A DNA stretch of 64,000 bases from Ilyonectria destructans. Lineage: Eukaryota; Ascomycota; Sordariomycetes; Hypocreales; Nectriaceae. The DNA is taken from assembly GCA_020740775.1 (NCBI GenBank), contig JAHEWK010000046.1, forward strand, positions 62,001-126,000, written 5' to 3'. The translations under genes and the position numbers were made by a program. The stretch's first letter is position 1. The number at the start of each line of letters is the position of its first letter. The notes under the pieces were generated by a model. The model did no database searches and had not been told where the DNA came from. It was given only the letters and a program-made list of their open reading frames with translations. This document shows, piece after piece, positions 48,701 through 59,262 of this stretch.

Positions 48701-51700
48701 GATCTATACTTAAGTAATTAAATTATTAGCTAGTATAATAAATAGTATAATTACAATATTAATTAAGCTGCTAGATCTCCTATTATTCTTAAGAATAGCT
48801 AATAGTAAAAAAAAGATACTCTTACTGCTATCTATTAGAAGTACTATAATAAATATATTACTCTAGATACTATTATTATATATAGCTATAATCTGATATA
48901 TATCCTTCTATTATTATTTCGATTTTCAGTTTATATCTTCTTTAAGTAGCTACTTTAATTTAAAATTAACTTTTTACTTATTAACTATTAAAACTGAATT
49001 AATATTACTACTACTTTACTTTAAACTCTAATAGTATATATATATTAGTTAGTATATAATTAATCTATTAACTCCTCTATTTACTGCTTTTATTCTATAT
49101 CTATATAAAAATAATATACTATATTCTGCTGCTATAGCAGTAGGGAATTTTTATACTATATCCTCCTCTTAATACTATTACTAATATACTTTTCTTCAGT
49201 AAGTAGATATAGAATCTATATAATTTAATTTAGTACAGTCTAATAGCAGTAGATTAATTAATACTTTACCTCTAACTGTTATAATACCTCTTTATAATTA
49301 GATATAATAGTAGCTTAAGTTTATTAGTTACCTACTTTTTCTATTTAAACTTACTATTTATATAGCTTAAAAACTGATATTAAAGCTAGCTAATCTCCTA
49401 AAAGTTTAAAATTATCTCTAGCTATAACTAACTGAAGAAGAGAATATTAATAGTATAGTAATTATATATAATTAGACTGCTATATATTGCCTGAAGATTC
49501 CAGATATACTTAACCTACTATTACTTATAGAATTTACCTATTAATAGATTAATATATTTATAGTTATTATTATCTCCTCTAGCTCTAACTATATTAAGCT
49601 TATTCTACTAAATTACTAAGCCTTTAATATAACATCTAAATTTAATAGCTATATACTAATAACTGAATACAGTTAGAGTGATATCTAAATATATACTAAT
49701 AAGCAGATTAAGCTATTTACTGAGATATTCTGTATTTTAAAGCTTCTATTTAGCTATCTTCTATAGCTACAGCTCGAGCTTATTAAATAGTTTATAGATA
49801 CTAAAGAGCTTATATACTACTTTCTTAAATAGTATTAACTATATAATATATACTACTATAACTCAGCTTAAGTCCTTCAGTAAGAATTATACTACTAAAT
49901 AACTAACTATTAGTCTTCTTACTCTTATTGCAGTTTATAATTAGTATTATCTACCTATTAAATATAAAGATATTCTTTAGTAGCTTTTTAATATTACAGT
50001 ATTTAGCTATAGTAATCTTTAGTCTGTAATTAAGTTATTTAAGCTATATATACTTAGCTGTAATAAAACTGGCCTTAAACTATTTTAGCTGTATAATAAA
50101 CTCTTTAACCTGCTGCTATTAATATTTATATTAGATCTATTTATTACTGCTCTTTATCTTCTTTTAGAGTATTTAGCCTATAAGCTTAGCTATTTAACCA
50201 GCCTCTAGTTTAAGCTATATATTTTTACAATTTATTATAAATAACTAGCCTGAATTCTTATAGATTAAGTTATTAGTAATATCCTTAAGCTGTATAGTCT
50301 TCTTAATTTTACTTTACTATCTATATATAAGTTTATTTAATTACTTTTTAATCTTTTTTACTGCAGCTTATATAGTATACTAAAAGTTCCCTACTTAAAT
50401 TTACTCCCCTTAATAGCTAAGAGTCTTACTGTTACTCTTCTATATTAATTAAGTCAGTCTATCTTCTTACTTATAGTACCCTTAGCTATATATTATCCAC
50501 TAGATAATTACACTAAATAGAGTATATAAGCTGTCTGTAAGCTACTGCTAATATCCCTCTTAAAATTAAGTAATAACCTTAAAGCTAGCCTTCTTATATT
50601 TAGAGTAATTACTATTACTTAAATTGAAATTATTATTACTATCTGAGTTATATAAAATACCTTAAAAGAAATACTTAAGTATTAGAATATAGCTGTACTA
50701 TAAGAAGCCAGTAAGAAAGTAGGTATATAAATATAATAGTATCTAACTCTTAATTATATATAAAATACTAAGAATAGCTATAAAGTAAAGTAGTAAGTTT
50801 TTATATTACTTACTATATAGCTTTTACTTAAGTAACCTAATATAGAACTAAAAGATAGCAGTATTAAGAGTATTCTAGATAGAGTTAATACTGTAGTCCT
50901 CTATATTATTACTATTATCTTTATTATCTTTACTGCAGTTAACTGTTTTAGCTGCTATAAGAGTATTAAGCTGATATATAACTTCCTCTAATATATTCTA
51001 TTATTTATCTATAAATTAAATACTATATTTAGCTTTAGCTCTATTTTACCTAAGTAGCTAGATCTAGATATAATAATAGAGATACTGCTACTAGTATAAA
51101 ATATATTAATCTATTAATATAGCTTTTTACTTTTAGCTAAATAGCTTACTTAATAATTTAGATAGATTAATACTAAAAAGCTACTTTAATATATCTTCTG
51201 GTATTTAATTAAGCTGCTCTATATATCTTACTAACTTCCAGCTAAAACTAACAGTAAGTTATTATAGCTGCTAATTAGCTTTAATCTTCTTCTCTTTCTA
51301 CTATCTTTTCTCTATAGCCTTTAGGCTAAGTAGCTAATTAGTCTAGTAGAGTATCTTTCTATTTTTTTTCTATAGATAGATAGCCTACTTTATAAATTTA
51401 ATCTATACTAACTTACTATTTACTCTATTAGATATTTTAATAAGCTGATAATATTTTTCTTTAGCTTTAATTAACTTCTTCTTATAAGTAAGTATTATTA
51501 CTATAAGCTTTTTATTTTATTTTTTAACTTTCTCTTTCTTACTCTTATTTTTATCTTTCCAGCTATATATACCTAAGATAATTTAGTACCTTATATATTA
51601 GCTCTTATAGAATAACTATAGTATAACTATCTACTAATAGAGCTTATTACTACTTATTAGATAGTTAGTATTTATTTGGTATATAATTATATTTTTATTA

Positions 51701-52260
51701 TTATAAGTAAGATACTGACAACTTATACAGCTATAGCTAGTATATATTATAATACTCTAAATAGTAAAACTATAATTATAGAGGAGATTAACTGTTATTA
51801 GATTATTTAGTTATAATATAGAATCTGCAAATATAAAAGTATCCTGCAGTTAGATTCTAACTATTCTATACTGATTTTGGAAATATAATTTAACTGCCTT
51901 TTTACTGGAGCTAATAGCTATATAGCAATTAAAATAAACTAAAAGCTGTAATAATTTATATAGCTAGAGATAGTCTCCAGATTGAAATAAGAATATCTAT
52001 ATATTTCTTACTATTATAATATTAAGTAATAGTAAGATCTAAATATAGTATAATAATATTATAGAAATAATATTATTAAAGATTATTATAACCCTTAGAT
52101 ATAAAGAAGAAAAATATTATTAACCTAAATAATCCACTTGGGTTTATTCTCTCTAATAAAATGGGTTATTCTGGCAATAGTTATTCTAGATAAATAGAGC
52201 TAAATTCAAACTTTTAATTGGTTAGTAATATATTACGTAACGATTTTTAAGTAGAACGAC
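45740..52260. other. 6.5-kb RIP-mutated tract with an unidentified relic
   Basis: 45,750-45,970 is less mutated and promoter-like (gattggctgcagactggtta and two copies of gttattaagtagtg). From about 46,000 the sequence is pyrimidine-rich on the plus strand. Around 49,500-51,700 a plus-strand reading with tolerated stops gives extended protein-like text (for example LDLDIIIEILLLV, KLLYISY*LPAKTNSKLL), so a long gene or transposon ORF once lay here. I cannot assign it. The tract ends sharply at about 52,260. Confidence 0.35.
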
Positions 52261-53347
52261 TAGCAGACTAGTGGATAGAGATCTGCAGTAGTTAATAGAG
52301 TAATATAGCAAAGGGGTGGCGTTCTGTAGCGTACTGAGCTGGATTCTAGCTGCTTTTTGAGCTCTTAGTGGTGAGTTTATATAACTCCATATTCGTGACA
52401 AGCGTTTCGTCCGGCTTAATAGGGACGGCGCGGTGAAGTTATTAATGCAGTGCTATACCGATAACGGCATAAGAGTAACACTCACATCCAGAGGGAACTA
52501 AGCCAAGCTTAAGTGGTGAGCGCGCTGAGGACTTAGTATTATAGCATTAGCTAAAACTCGCATAAGGTGCAGGTCATTCTTATGGCCATCATTATGCCCC
52601 TAGCGGCGGCAGCATTCTTATTGTGGGTGCGAAGAACGGAAAGATACAGTCGGCAATGCATTTAAGGGCCAACGTCATCAATTGCGGATCTGTATATCGG
52701 CGCGCCCATTAACGGAGACATCGACATTTGGACGCTCCGTCTAATGCCCAGGAAACAATCTGCAACCTCGACCTGAGGTGAACAGCCATAAGCAGGGAGG
52801 AATATTCAGTGCTGATATGATATGCTGAGAAATACCGCTTTGGGGCGGCATCCGAGCGCCTCCGTAGCGGGCTTGGAAATAACTAACCGAAACCGCCCTA
52901 TTGTATGATAATGTTAAACTGCGCAGTTACAAGCTTATCCGTCCGGCCTCCCCTAATTCAGTGACGAGAGCCCTCCTAAGTCTACAGTCTTTCTCCAAGA
53001 CTGTATAGTCGGTAGGGCCAAGCAGTTCAATAAATTCTATTTCTTATTGGAAGAACTGATAGTTCCCCCTTAACTTCAGGATTAAGGTTCAGGATTAAAG
53101 TTAAAAGTCTGAGGTTCTAAAACTCAGATTGTAGGACTTAATCGTAAGACTTTCTAGGGCTTAAGTCCTAGAAGGGACTATTTAAAGATAAAAAGGTCTT
53201 AAAGGTCCTTCGATTGCAATAACAATAACCATATTTGTTAAGTGCACTCAGTATCCCTACGCAATCCAACAACATTCTAGATTCAGACTAAGCTCAAACT
53301 ACTATAAACCGAGCCGCAACTTGAAATTAAGAGCACTTCCATCCACT
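52261..53347. other. GC-normal stretch without a recognisable gene
   Basis: Starts right after the RIP block and has balanced composition but no supported frame. It contains a small direct repeat near 53,080-53,100 (aggattaaggttc, aggattaaagtt) and a short hairpin-forming pair near 53,110-53,130 (ctgaggttctaaaactcag). Confidence 0.45.
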
Positions 53348-54017
53348 CTAGAACAGTATCGACGCACTTATAGCCAGGATGCCGATATAACTGCCTGATA
53401 TAACACTAGCAGATGAAGATTTTTCACTCCCGCTCCTACTTCCGCTTCTGCTGTCAGTTACACCCTTACTATCTTTAATACTTATAATCTTTATTACGCT
53501 ATCTATAGAGAATGTAACCCCACGGTTTATACCAGTCCATATATAACTGTTGCCAGAGCTAGAGAGCTTGTACGGCCTACTGTTAAAAAACGTATTGGCT
53601 ATCTTATTACTATATCGCTCAATATCAGTAGTGGCGTTCTTGTTCAATAGAAGTCATGACATCCTTTTACCCCAACATTGGGATTTAGTGCGGAGCGGGC
53701 CTGCATAGGGTGACTTACATAGGATCATAACAAGCAACCTCCGGAAGGGTGCCGTTAGAAAGCATACAGATATTATCCGCCTTGTAGCACAGGTAATCTT
53801 TATTGCCCTGCAGATACAATATAGAAGAAGTCGTAAACTGCATATCGGTGCCACTATAGATACAGATAATAGCTTTGACGTTGGATTCAACGAAGTTAAC
53901 GTAGTAAAGAGTGTCAATATCGTTTATAGTATCACTATTCCCCTATGCAAAAGCAGAGCTTAGCAGGAATATAAGAGTGGCAACTGAGGCCAAAACACAT
54001 AAAATAGCAAAGTGCAT
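53348..54017 (-). pseudogene. Damaged small secreted, GPI-anchor-like protein gene
   Basis: ATG at 54,017 (minus) gives a strong signal peptide (MHFAILCVLASVATLIFLLS, cleaved near AFA) followed at codon 25 by TAG (53,945-53,943), readable as a CAG-to-TAG change. The same frame continues with a natural sequence (DTLYYVNFVESNVKAIICIY and LCYKADNICMLSNGTLPEVA) to a GTAAGT donor near 53,725. A downstream frame to TAG at 53,348 carries NSYIWTGINRG, a Ser/Gly-rich spacer (GSRSGSEKSSSAS) and a hydrophobic end (SYIGILAISASILF), as in GPI-anchored proteins. The two exons do not join cleanly in phase, so a lost base or altered splice site is likely. Family not recognised. An alternative is that the TAG is a splice acceptor (a branch-like CTAAG precedes it) and the real first exon lies upstream. 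Confidence 0.5.
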
Positions 54018-54509
54018 CTTTTGGCTGGTTTTGGGATATTCAGGAACTCAAGTGAGATGCCTGCAGGTGATGAGGCAAGGTGTTCTAAAAGGAAAGGGAG
54101 AATTAAACTTGTGAATAGGTGTGGATCTTCCGCTAAATACGCCTCCACATTAAAGCCTTACAGAAGCAGCATTGAAGCAAGGTGAGGAGTAAATCGTCAA
54201 GAGTTATTTTGGCAATATGGGATATTCAGCTATCATACCTTTATAGCTGAGGCTTAATTTCAATATGGAATATCAAGCCCAATAGTACAATATGCGGAAA
54301 GAATAAGGGTATAATTCGTTGGGGAGGACGCCTTCAAATAGTGGCTAAAGGGCTAGACTAAATACGGTTATCTGCCACAACCAGAGATTACAAATTAATT
54401 TCCACCCAATTTCCACCAAGAAAGCAAGGCGGAATTAAGCGCTGATTAGGGGCTTGAACTTGGTCTGAATCGTCTGATAAGGAGCGCTTTCTCCTGAGTG
54501 ATGACCTAG
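54018..54509. other. Stretch without a recognisable gene
   Basis: 5' flank of the small secreted protein relic. The motif gggatattcag/ggaatatcaag recurs near 54,034, 54,218 and 54,267. No supported frame. Confidence 0.4.
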
Positions 54510-54511
54510 TA

Positions 54512-54845
54512 TAGTGGGATGCATTTAGTTTGACTATACCACGACATACCGAGCTAGCCGGGGTCTTAAAGCTAGCCTAATCTAGCTCCCTTTCTAAACG
54601 CTGCTTTTAACGTAATATTGAAGAAAGAGAACATGGTATGAAGCTATTCTCAGTTATCTAGCTGAGATAATGCCAAATAGAGTATAGGCAGTTATTGACG
54701 TTAAGGGCTGGTATATAAAATACTAGGAAAATTAAGAGGTGTTAACTTTGGCTACTTAAAGCAGCATTATAACAACTGTCCCTATTAGGCTAGCTTGGCT
54801 AGCTCGGTATATCGTGGTAATATTCAAACTAAATGCATCCTACTG
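54512..54845. mobile_element. 334-bp MITE with Tc1/mariner-like ends
   Basis: The ends are inverted repeats of about 50 bp: tagtgggatgcatttagttt at the left, and the inverse of cagtaggatgcatttagttt at the right. The match continues through accacgacataccgagctag. TA flanks both sides (54,510-54,511 and 54,846-54,847). The core has no coding frame. The CAGT-type terminus and TA duplication indicate a non-autonomous Tc1/mariner element. Its ends differ from those of the pogo-like element at 40,458, so a different transposase would have moved it. Confidence 0.85.
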
Positions 54846-55152
54846 TACAGTTCTTCGTGCAGCTCAGAATCAACAAGTTAGGCTTTCCAGATGTCGCCAA
54901 AGCTTACTTTAGGGGTAGTATACCATAGTTCTGGCCTGCTTGGTTATAACCTGGGCATAAGCTGTAATATATTAGCAGCACTAGCGCTAGTTTTTGGGGT
55001 TGCTGGAGTCCTAGTGTCTTGAGAGTTTCCTAGATACGCTAAGTGTGGTCTAAATAAGTATTCTACTACTAGAAATAGTTTGAGCTATAGTGTTCCCCAG
55101 ATGGATGCCACTAGTCTACATCCACTTGCAGGGGCTCAAAAAAGCTTGACGA

Positions 55153-55172
55153 GCAGACGGTACACCGTCCGC
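55153..55172. repeat. Palindromic motif gcagacggtacaccgtccgc
   Basis: The arms GACGGT and ACCGTC pair around a central AC. The same core (gacggtacaccgtccgc) occurs inside a longer palindrome at 60,149-60,172. Confidence 0.65.
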
Positions 55173-55897
55173 TACAACACACCTAAAGTTAATGATAGAA
55201 ATGGGAATTCAGATGGGGAGTCGGGCTGCTCTATATCAGACGATTGCGGTGGTGAACTAGTTTTAGCGCAGTCTCCGTCTGCTGGCGGGGGATCCAGGTC
55301 GCCCCCAATACCCCAACAAAGATTCTAGACTGCCCTCTCGATGCAGAGCTAAACTCGGGTTGGAGGTAGAGGCTTTGGATGATTCGTCGTTACAGTGTTA
55401 TCCGCTGGAGGAGCCGTGCTGGAGTGACAACGCGCTGACGGCATGGTACGTTAGCAGAGCCGTGTCCAAGCCTCAGCACCACGGGGCTGTGATAGTGGCA
55501 GCGCCGCTTATCATCCCCGCAGCCGTCGATTGGCCGGCCCCTGGGCCGGGACACAACACGGTCGGATCTCGGCATGAGGGGCTGATCGAATGGTTGCCCC
55601 TGCACTAGGCCAGCCTGAACGAGATGCGGCTCAGGGAATCGGGGGCACACCGAGACTTGCTCCAGACGACCTTGTGCCTGACCGGCTGCAAAGCTTAATG
55701 CCCTAGACTCTCTCAGGTTCCAGCAGAGGGAGAGGCTCTTTGGGAGACTTACCCGGCAAGTATCGACGCTAAATGTCTGTTAGGCTTGTCCTTCTTGACC
55801 TGTCTCTTACTAAACTATTATACCATTGTTTTTCAGTATATCTACCAATACAGCCAAAATGCTGCTGCTATACCAATCATCGCCAAGGGGAAAAGGC

Positions 55898-55914
55898 GGG
55901 GGGGGGGGGGGGGG
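55898..55914 (+). repeat. Homopolymer of 17 G
   Basis: Uninterrupted G run in intergenic DNA, 181 bases before a run of 20 C. Confidence 0.9.
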
Positions 55915-56095
55915 TTGCTTAAGTGAGACAATTCGAATAACTCTGCCCTCCCTTTCTCCCACATGCACCTACATTCCCTCATGCCGCAGCGCTTTACTTG
56001 TGCTTCAGTCAGAAGAGGTTGGTGTAGTGGCGGCAGTATCTCCGCTTGGGAAGCTGAGTCTTCGTTATACTGCAATATATTTTGGCTGGTATCAA

Positions 56096-56115
56096 CCCCC
56101 CCCCCCCCCCCCCCC
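56096..56115 (+). repeat. Homopolymer of 20 C
   Basis: Uninterrupted C run. With the G run at 55,898 it could form a hairpin stem in single-stranded DNA or RNA. Confidence 0.9.
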
Positions 56116-57572
56116 TGTGTGCCTGTGCTACCAGTAGCCGTCGTATAGACGCGCCGTCGTCGAAACCCGTACACCGACGAGAAATACATATCTTGACTAA
56201 AAGCATAAAGAACTTTGGGATAAACACATACGCACGGGCCCGTTTATGTGGATTTTGTCGAAATACAAGGGGACCGGTACAGTAGAGTATTACGGACGAT
56301 TATGTCTGCATGTTCCGGATAACTCTTCCGGGTCTTGCTCTGCGGAGTGGACAATCTCCCTGCACCTTACCCTAGGGCGTTGAGTTTGCGACTGGCCCGG
56401 TATAGGGGCACGAGCTATGCCGTGCCGATCCCGACCCAGCTAGGCGAGATTGACCTTCCCTTCTGCTAGCTACTACCGCCCTGCAAGCGAGAGCTCTGCT
56501 TTATAACTGTAAGCTACCCTTAGCTTAGCTCCTTCTCCTTTGCTACTCCTTAGTCTTAGATAGACCAATCTACCGCACCCTTTCGTTGAACAAACCCAGG
56601 GCCAGCTTCAAAGATGGAAGAGAGCTCCCATTATCTCCGGTCGATCAAGTGGAAGATGAGTAGTGGCGAGGCTGGAGGCTGTGGCTTGCGTCCTCGCCAT
56701 GAGTAAGCGCCTTACAATCTCAATAAGACGAGTTGGGAATGAAGGGTCCTTAGAGAAGTTATAATCATAATACTGATGGTTTTGGCATAACTACACATAT
56801 GAACTTGAAAGTCCTATCTATATTTCAATATGAGCCTAGTCCCACGAAGTCGTACCATCCAAGACTTTTTAGAGTTTGTTTCATGACGTCAGGCCACACA
56901 AGACATTGCTACCCCTCTGAAGTTGAGGGGGGATACTCAATTCTTCGAACAAGAATCAGTGAAGTCTGTCCTCTCCACATTAGCACTCAGCATCTTCACA
57001 TGCCCAAAAACTCACTGATATCAGTACTTAATCTGGGAAACTCGTATTGCGGTACTACTGCAGGCCGGTTGGAAAGTTTCGAGGCACCTCGTCGCGGTCT
57101 CTGAGCCGTAGTCGGAGTAGCAGATCAGAGACGCGCTGCATTTGACAAATGTAGCTTGACTTGCAATGTCTTTTTGCTCACTTCGTGGGCAATAGTTGAA
57201 AGCCACACCGCACAACGCGAATGTGGCCGATGTCACCTCAGAAACGAGTAGCGAGAGCAAAGGTTTCGTCACGCTATTGATGAACCTAGCTGAGTGTCCA
57301 ATCTGAGGGTTCGCCAAGATGGGGGATGCAGTTTGCTCATCTAGCATAACGATGGTGACAAGCAATGACAAGATAACAAGTTAAGATTCAGCGGAGGCTG
57401 GCTGACGAAAAGAACGACAGAGTGCTGCCTCAAAAGCGAAGTGTCCCGCATGCAGTCCTGCCGTCGCTGTGCTTTTGTTTTCGTGCCGGTAATTCGATCG
57501 AACCATATCTGGACTCCCTTAATGGCCCCTTATCCATTTCGCAAACATCTCTAAAGGTTGAACCGTTCTATT

Positions 57573-58777
57573 ATGAAGAGACTCAGTTTACTCCTTCTCC
57601 CTCTATCACCCTTGGGCATTTCAGCTCACAGAAAGGGGCTGGGTTGCGACTTTGAAGCTCGTAACCTCGCAACAATCCAGTCCATCTACGACCTTACTAT
57701 TTTCCCAAGTACGTCAAGCTTTCCTTTTCTGTACATTCCCTGCTCATTGGACAGGATAAAATCACCCTTCAACGTTCTGCTAACATCTCTCCAGATAATG
57801 TCCCCATCATAACGCAAGGCACATCGGCCTTCCCGCCAGGCCTCCTCGCCAGTGACATCTCCGGCCGCGTCACGCCGGTCGGGGCCTTCGACGATCTCGT
57901 TGGCTCGATCGAGTACTTCGTCGGACTGGCGCCCGTCCCCACCGAACAGAACCCAACCATCTTCTCTGAGGCGAAAATCGTGGAGTTCAATTCTGGATGT
58001 CCGGATGTTGCGACGTCGACGGTATACTTGAAGCTCTCAAGAGTTGATATTGCAAACCCTACAGTACCCGTTCAGTTTGTTACGTACCTCAAACAGGTGA
58101 GTCGGTTAACACTTTCATCCCTCCCATCGATGGATGAGTTCGGGATATGACGTCTAAAGTGCTTTCCAGGTGGCATTCTGGCGCTTCAATGATAAAGGAG
58201 AAATCGCTCACTACGACGCCTGGATCCCAAATCTCCAGGCATTCGTGGAAATGAATTTCGGGGGACCGCTGTCCAATCCTGCTGCCCAAGCCGGCTTCAA
58301 GCAGACAATTTGTGGCCTAGCCATGCAGCGATGCGTGGGGCCTAATGTGCAGTGGAACAGGTGGGTTGGCAAAATCCTAAGCTAATTCGCTACAACAGAG
58401 GTATACAAGTGGGGGTGGGATAGACATTGAAGCTAATTAACAATCAATGAGCAGTCTGGAGGAATGCCTGGGATTTTTGGAAACAATTCCCTTCGGTACC
58501 TTCGATTACGCGACTAGCAACACCGTTGCTTGCCGGCAGATTCATGTCATCATGACTTTAAGTCGTCCAGACGTAAGTTGTTCAATGTTCCTGACTGCGT
58601 TTACTGACCTTGGCCATCTAGATTCACTGCCCACATGTGGGTCCCACGGGTGGCGGCAAGTGTGTTGATACAGATTACAACACATTTTACTTCGGGGATG
58701 AAGCCATCTTTGGATCACCTGCAGACTCGATATTCACGTGCCCACCAAAACACGGAAAGAAATGCGGACTCGTTTAG
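57573..58777 (+). CDS. Conserved-looking secreted fungal protein, five exons, function unknown
   Basis: Exons 57573-57708, 57795-58096, 58170-58360, 58455-58572 and 58622-58777 join in phase to 300 residues. The introns (86, 73, 94 and 49 bp) have GT...AG ends and branch-like motifs (GCTAAC in the first, TACTGAC in the last). Residues 1-18 (MKRLSLLLLPLSPLGISA) form a signal peptide. The body includes FEARNLATIQSIYDLTIFP, GRVTPVGAFDDLVGSIEYFV, FWRFNDKGEIAHYDAWIPN and, near the end, IHCPHVGPTGGGKCVD (250-265), with paired cysteines. To my knowledge this pattern is shared by unnamed secreted proteins of asco- and basidiomycetes; the Y-DAWIPN segment recalls NTF2/SnoaL-like folds, an inference only. 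No catalytic residues can be named. The ATG is the only one ahead of the hydrophobic leader. Intact. Confidence 0.8.
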
Positions 58778-58869
58778 CTATCGTTCGATACTCCTTTCGA
58801 TACTTTATACTAGCACTGTTGGAAGCAGTGTAAATTTCCAATATACCTAACTTACTCGAGGTCACTTCA

Positions 58870-59262
58870 TTCGGCTCATACACTGAGCGATTATCACATG
58901 TGAGGCCAAACCAGGCGGAGAAGAAAGACAGAAAGCCAATTGAACCTAAATATTGTTTATGAGATTCACGTATTTGTATACGCGGCCGTCCTTTAGCTCT
59001 CTGACGGAGAGTTAGTATAGCGTAAGCACACTTTTCTTAGATACTTCCCTATCATTTGTTTGGCTGATCATCACATGTGCAGTTAAACCAGCTAGAGAAG
59101 AGAGATCGAGACGGATCGAACAAATAATATTTACGGGCTTCTCGTATTCATACAAGCGATTAGCTTTTAGCTCTTTGACGTAGGGTATTACAGCATAATC
59201 AGTCTTTTCTTAGATACTGCCCTATCATTCGCTTGACTGATTATCACATGCGAGGCCAGCCA
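58870..59262. repeat. Imperfect tandem repeat, unit about 175 bp, 2.2 copies
   Basis: The landmark gatTatcacatgtgag recurs at 58,889, 59,066 and 59,239. Between them both units contain, in the same order, aaaccag..gagaag, tttagctct.tgacg, cttttcttagatact and ccctatcatt. Unit lengths are 177 and 173 bases. It directly follows the 3' end of the secreted protein gene and has no coding capacity. Confidence 0.85.

Larger units (their letters stand above)
18200..52260. other. 34-kb AT-rich block with the RIP signature
   Basis: Base composition drops abruptly to A/T dominance with TA-rich strings throughout, CpG almost absent and no long frames, except in two GC-normal islands (about 18,850-19,330 and 40,458-42,333). 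Wherever an ancestral protein can be read, conserved Trp and Gln codons appear as TAG, TAA or TGA, Gly as Arg, Asp as Asn, and His and Cys as Tyr: the changes expected from C-to-T mutation at CpA on either strand. The right boundary is sharp (near 52,260). The left one is graded between 17.8 and 18.3 kb. RIP acts on duplicated DNA in the sexual cycle of many Pezizomycotina. Confidence 0.9.
54848..57572. other. 2.7 kb without a supported gene; GC-rich patch and homopolymers
   Basis: 55,080-55,690 is GC-rich and protein-like in two overlapping frames (plus 55,080-55,328 and 55,360-55,608), but neither shows a known domain. The block contains a palindromic motif at 55,153, a G run at 55,898 and a C run at 56,096. 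A minus-strand, cysteine-containing frame at 57,021-57,371 lacks an ATG. The 3' part is the 5' flank of the secreted protein gene at 57,573. Confidence 0.4.

Noticed and set aside
18200..52260. Starship-type giant element carrying NLR and HET cargo
   Set aside because: NLR-rich, HET-containing, transposon-studded regions recall Starships, but no DUF3435 tyrosine-recombinase captain, ferric reductase, patatin or clear element ends could be read. The idea rests on cargo alone.
55842..56189. Frames encoding poly-Gly or poly-Pro runs
   Set aside because: They are produced by the G and C homopolymers and shift with each base of run length.
57021..57371. Minus-strand cysteine-rich small secreted protein
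   Set aside because: The start is TTG, not ATG, no convincing signal peptide is present, and no splice site links it to an upstream leader.
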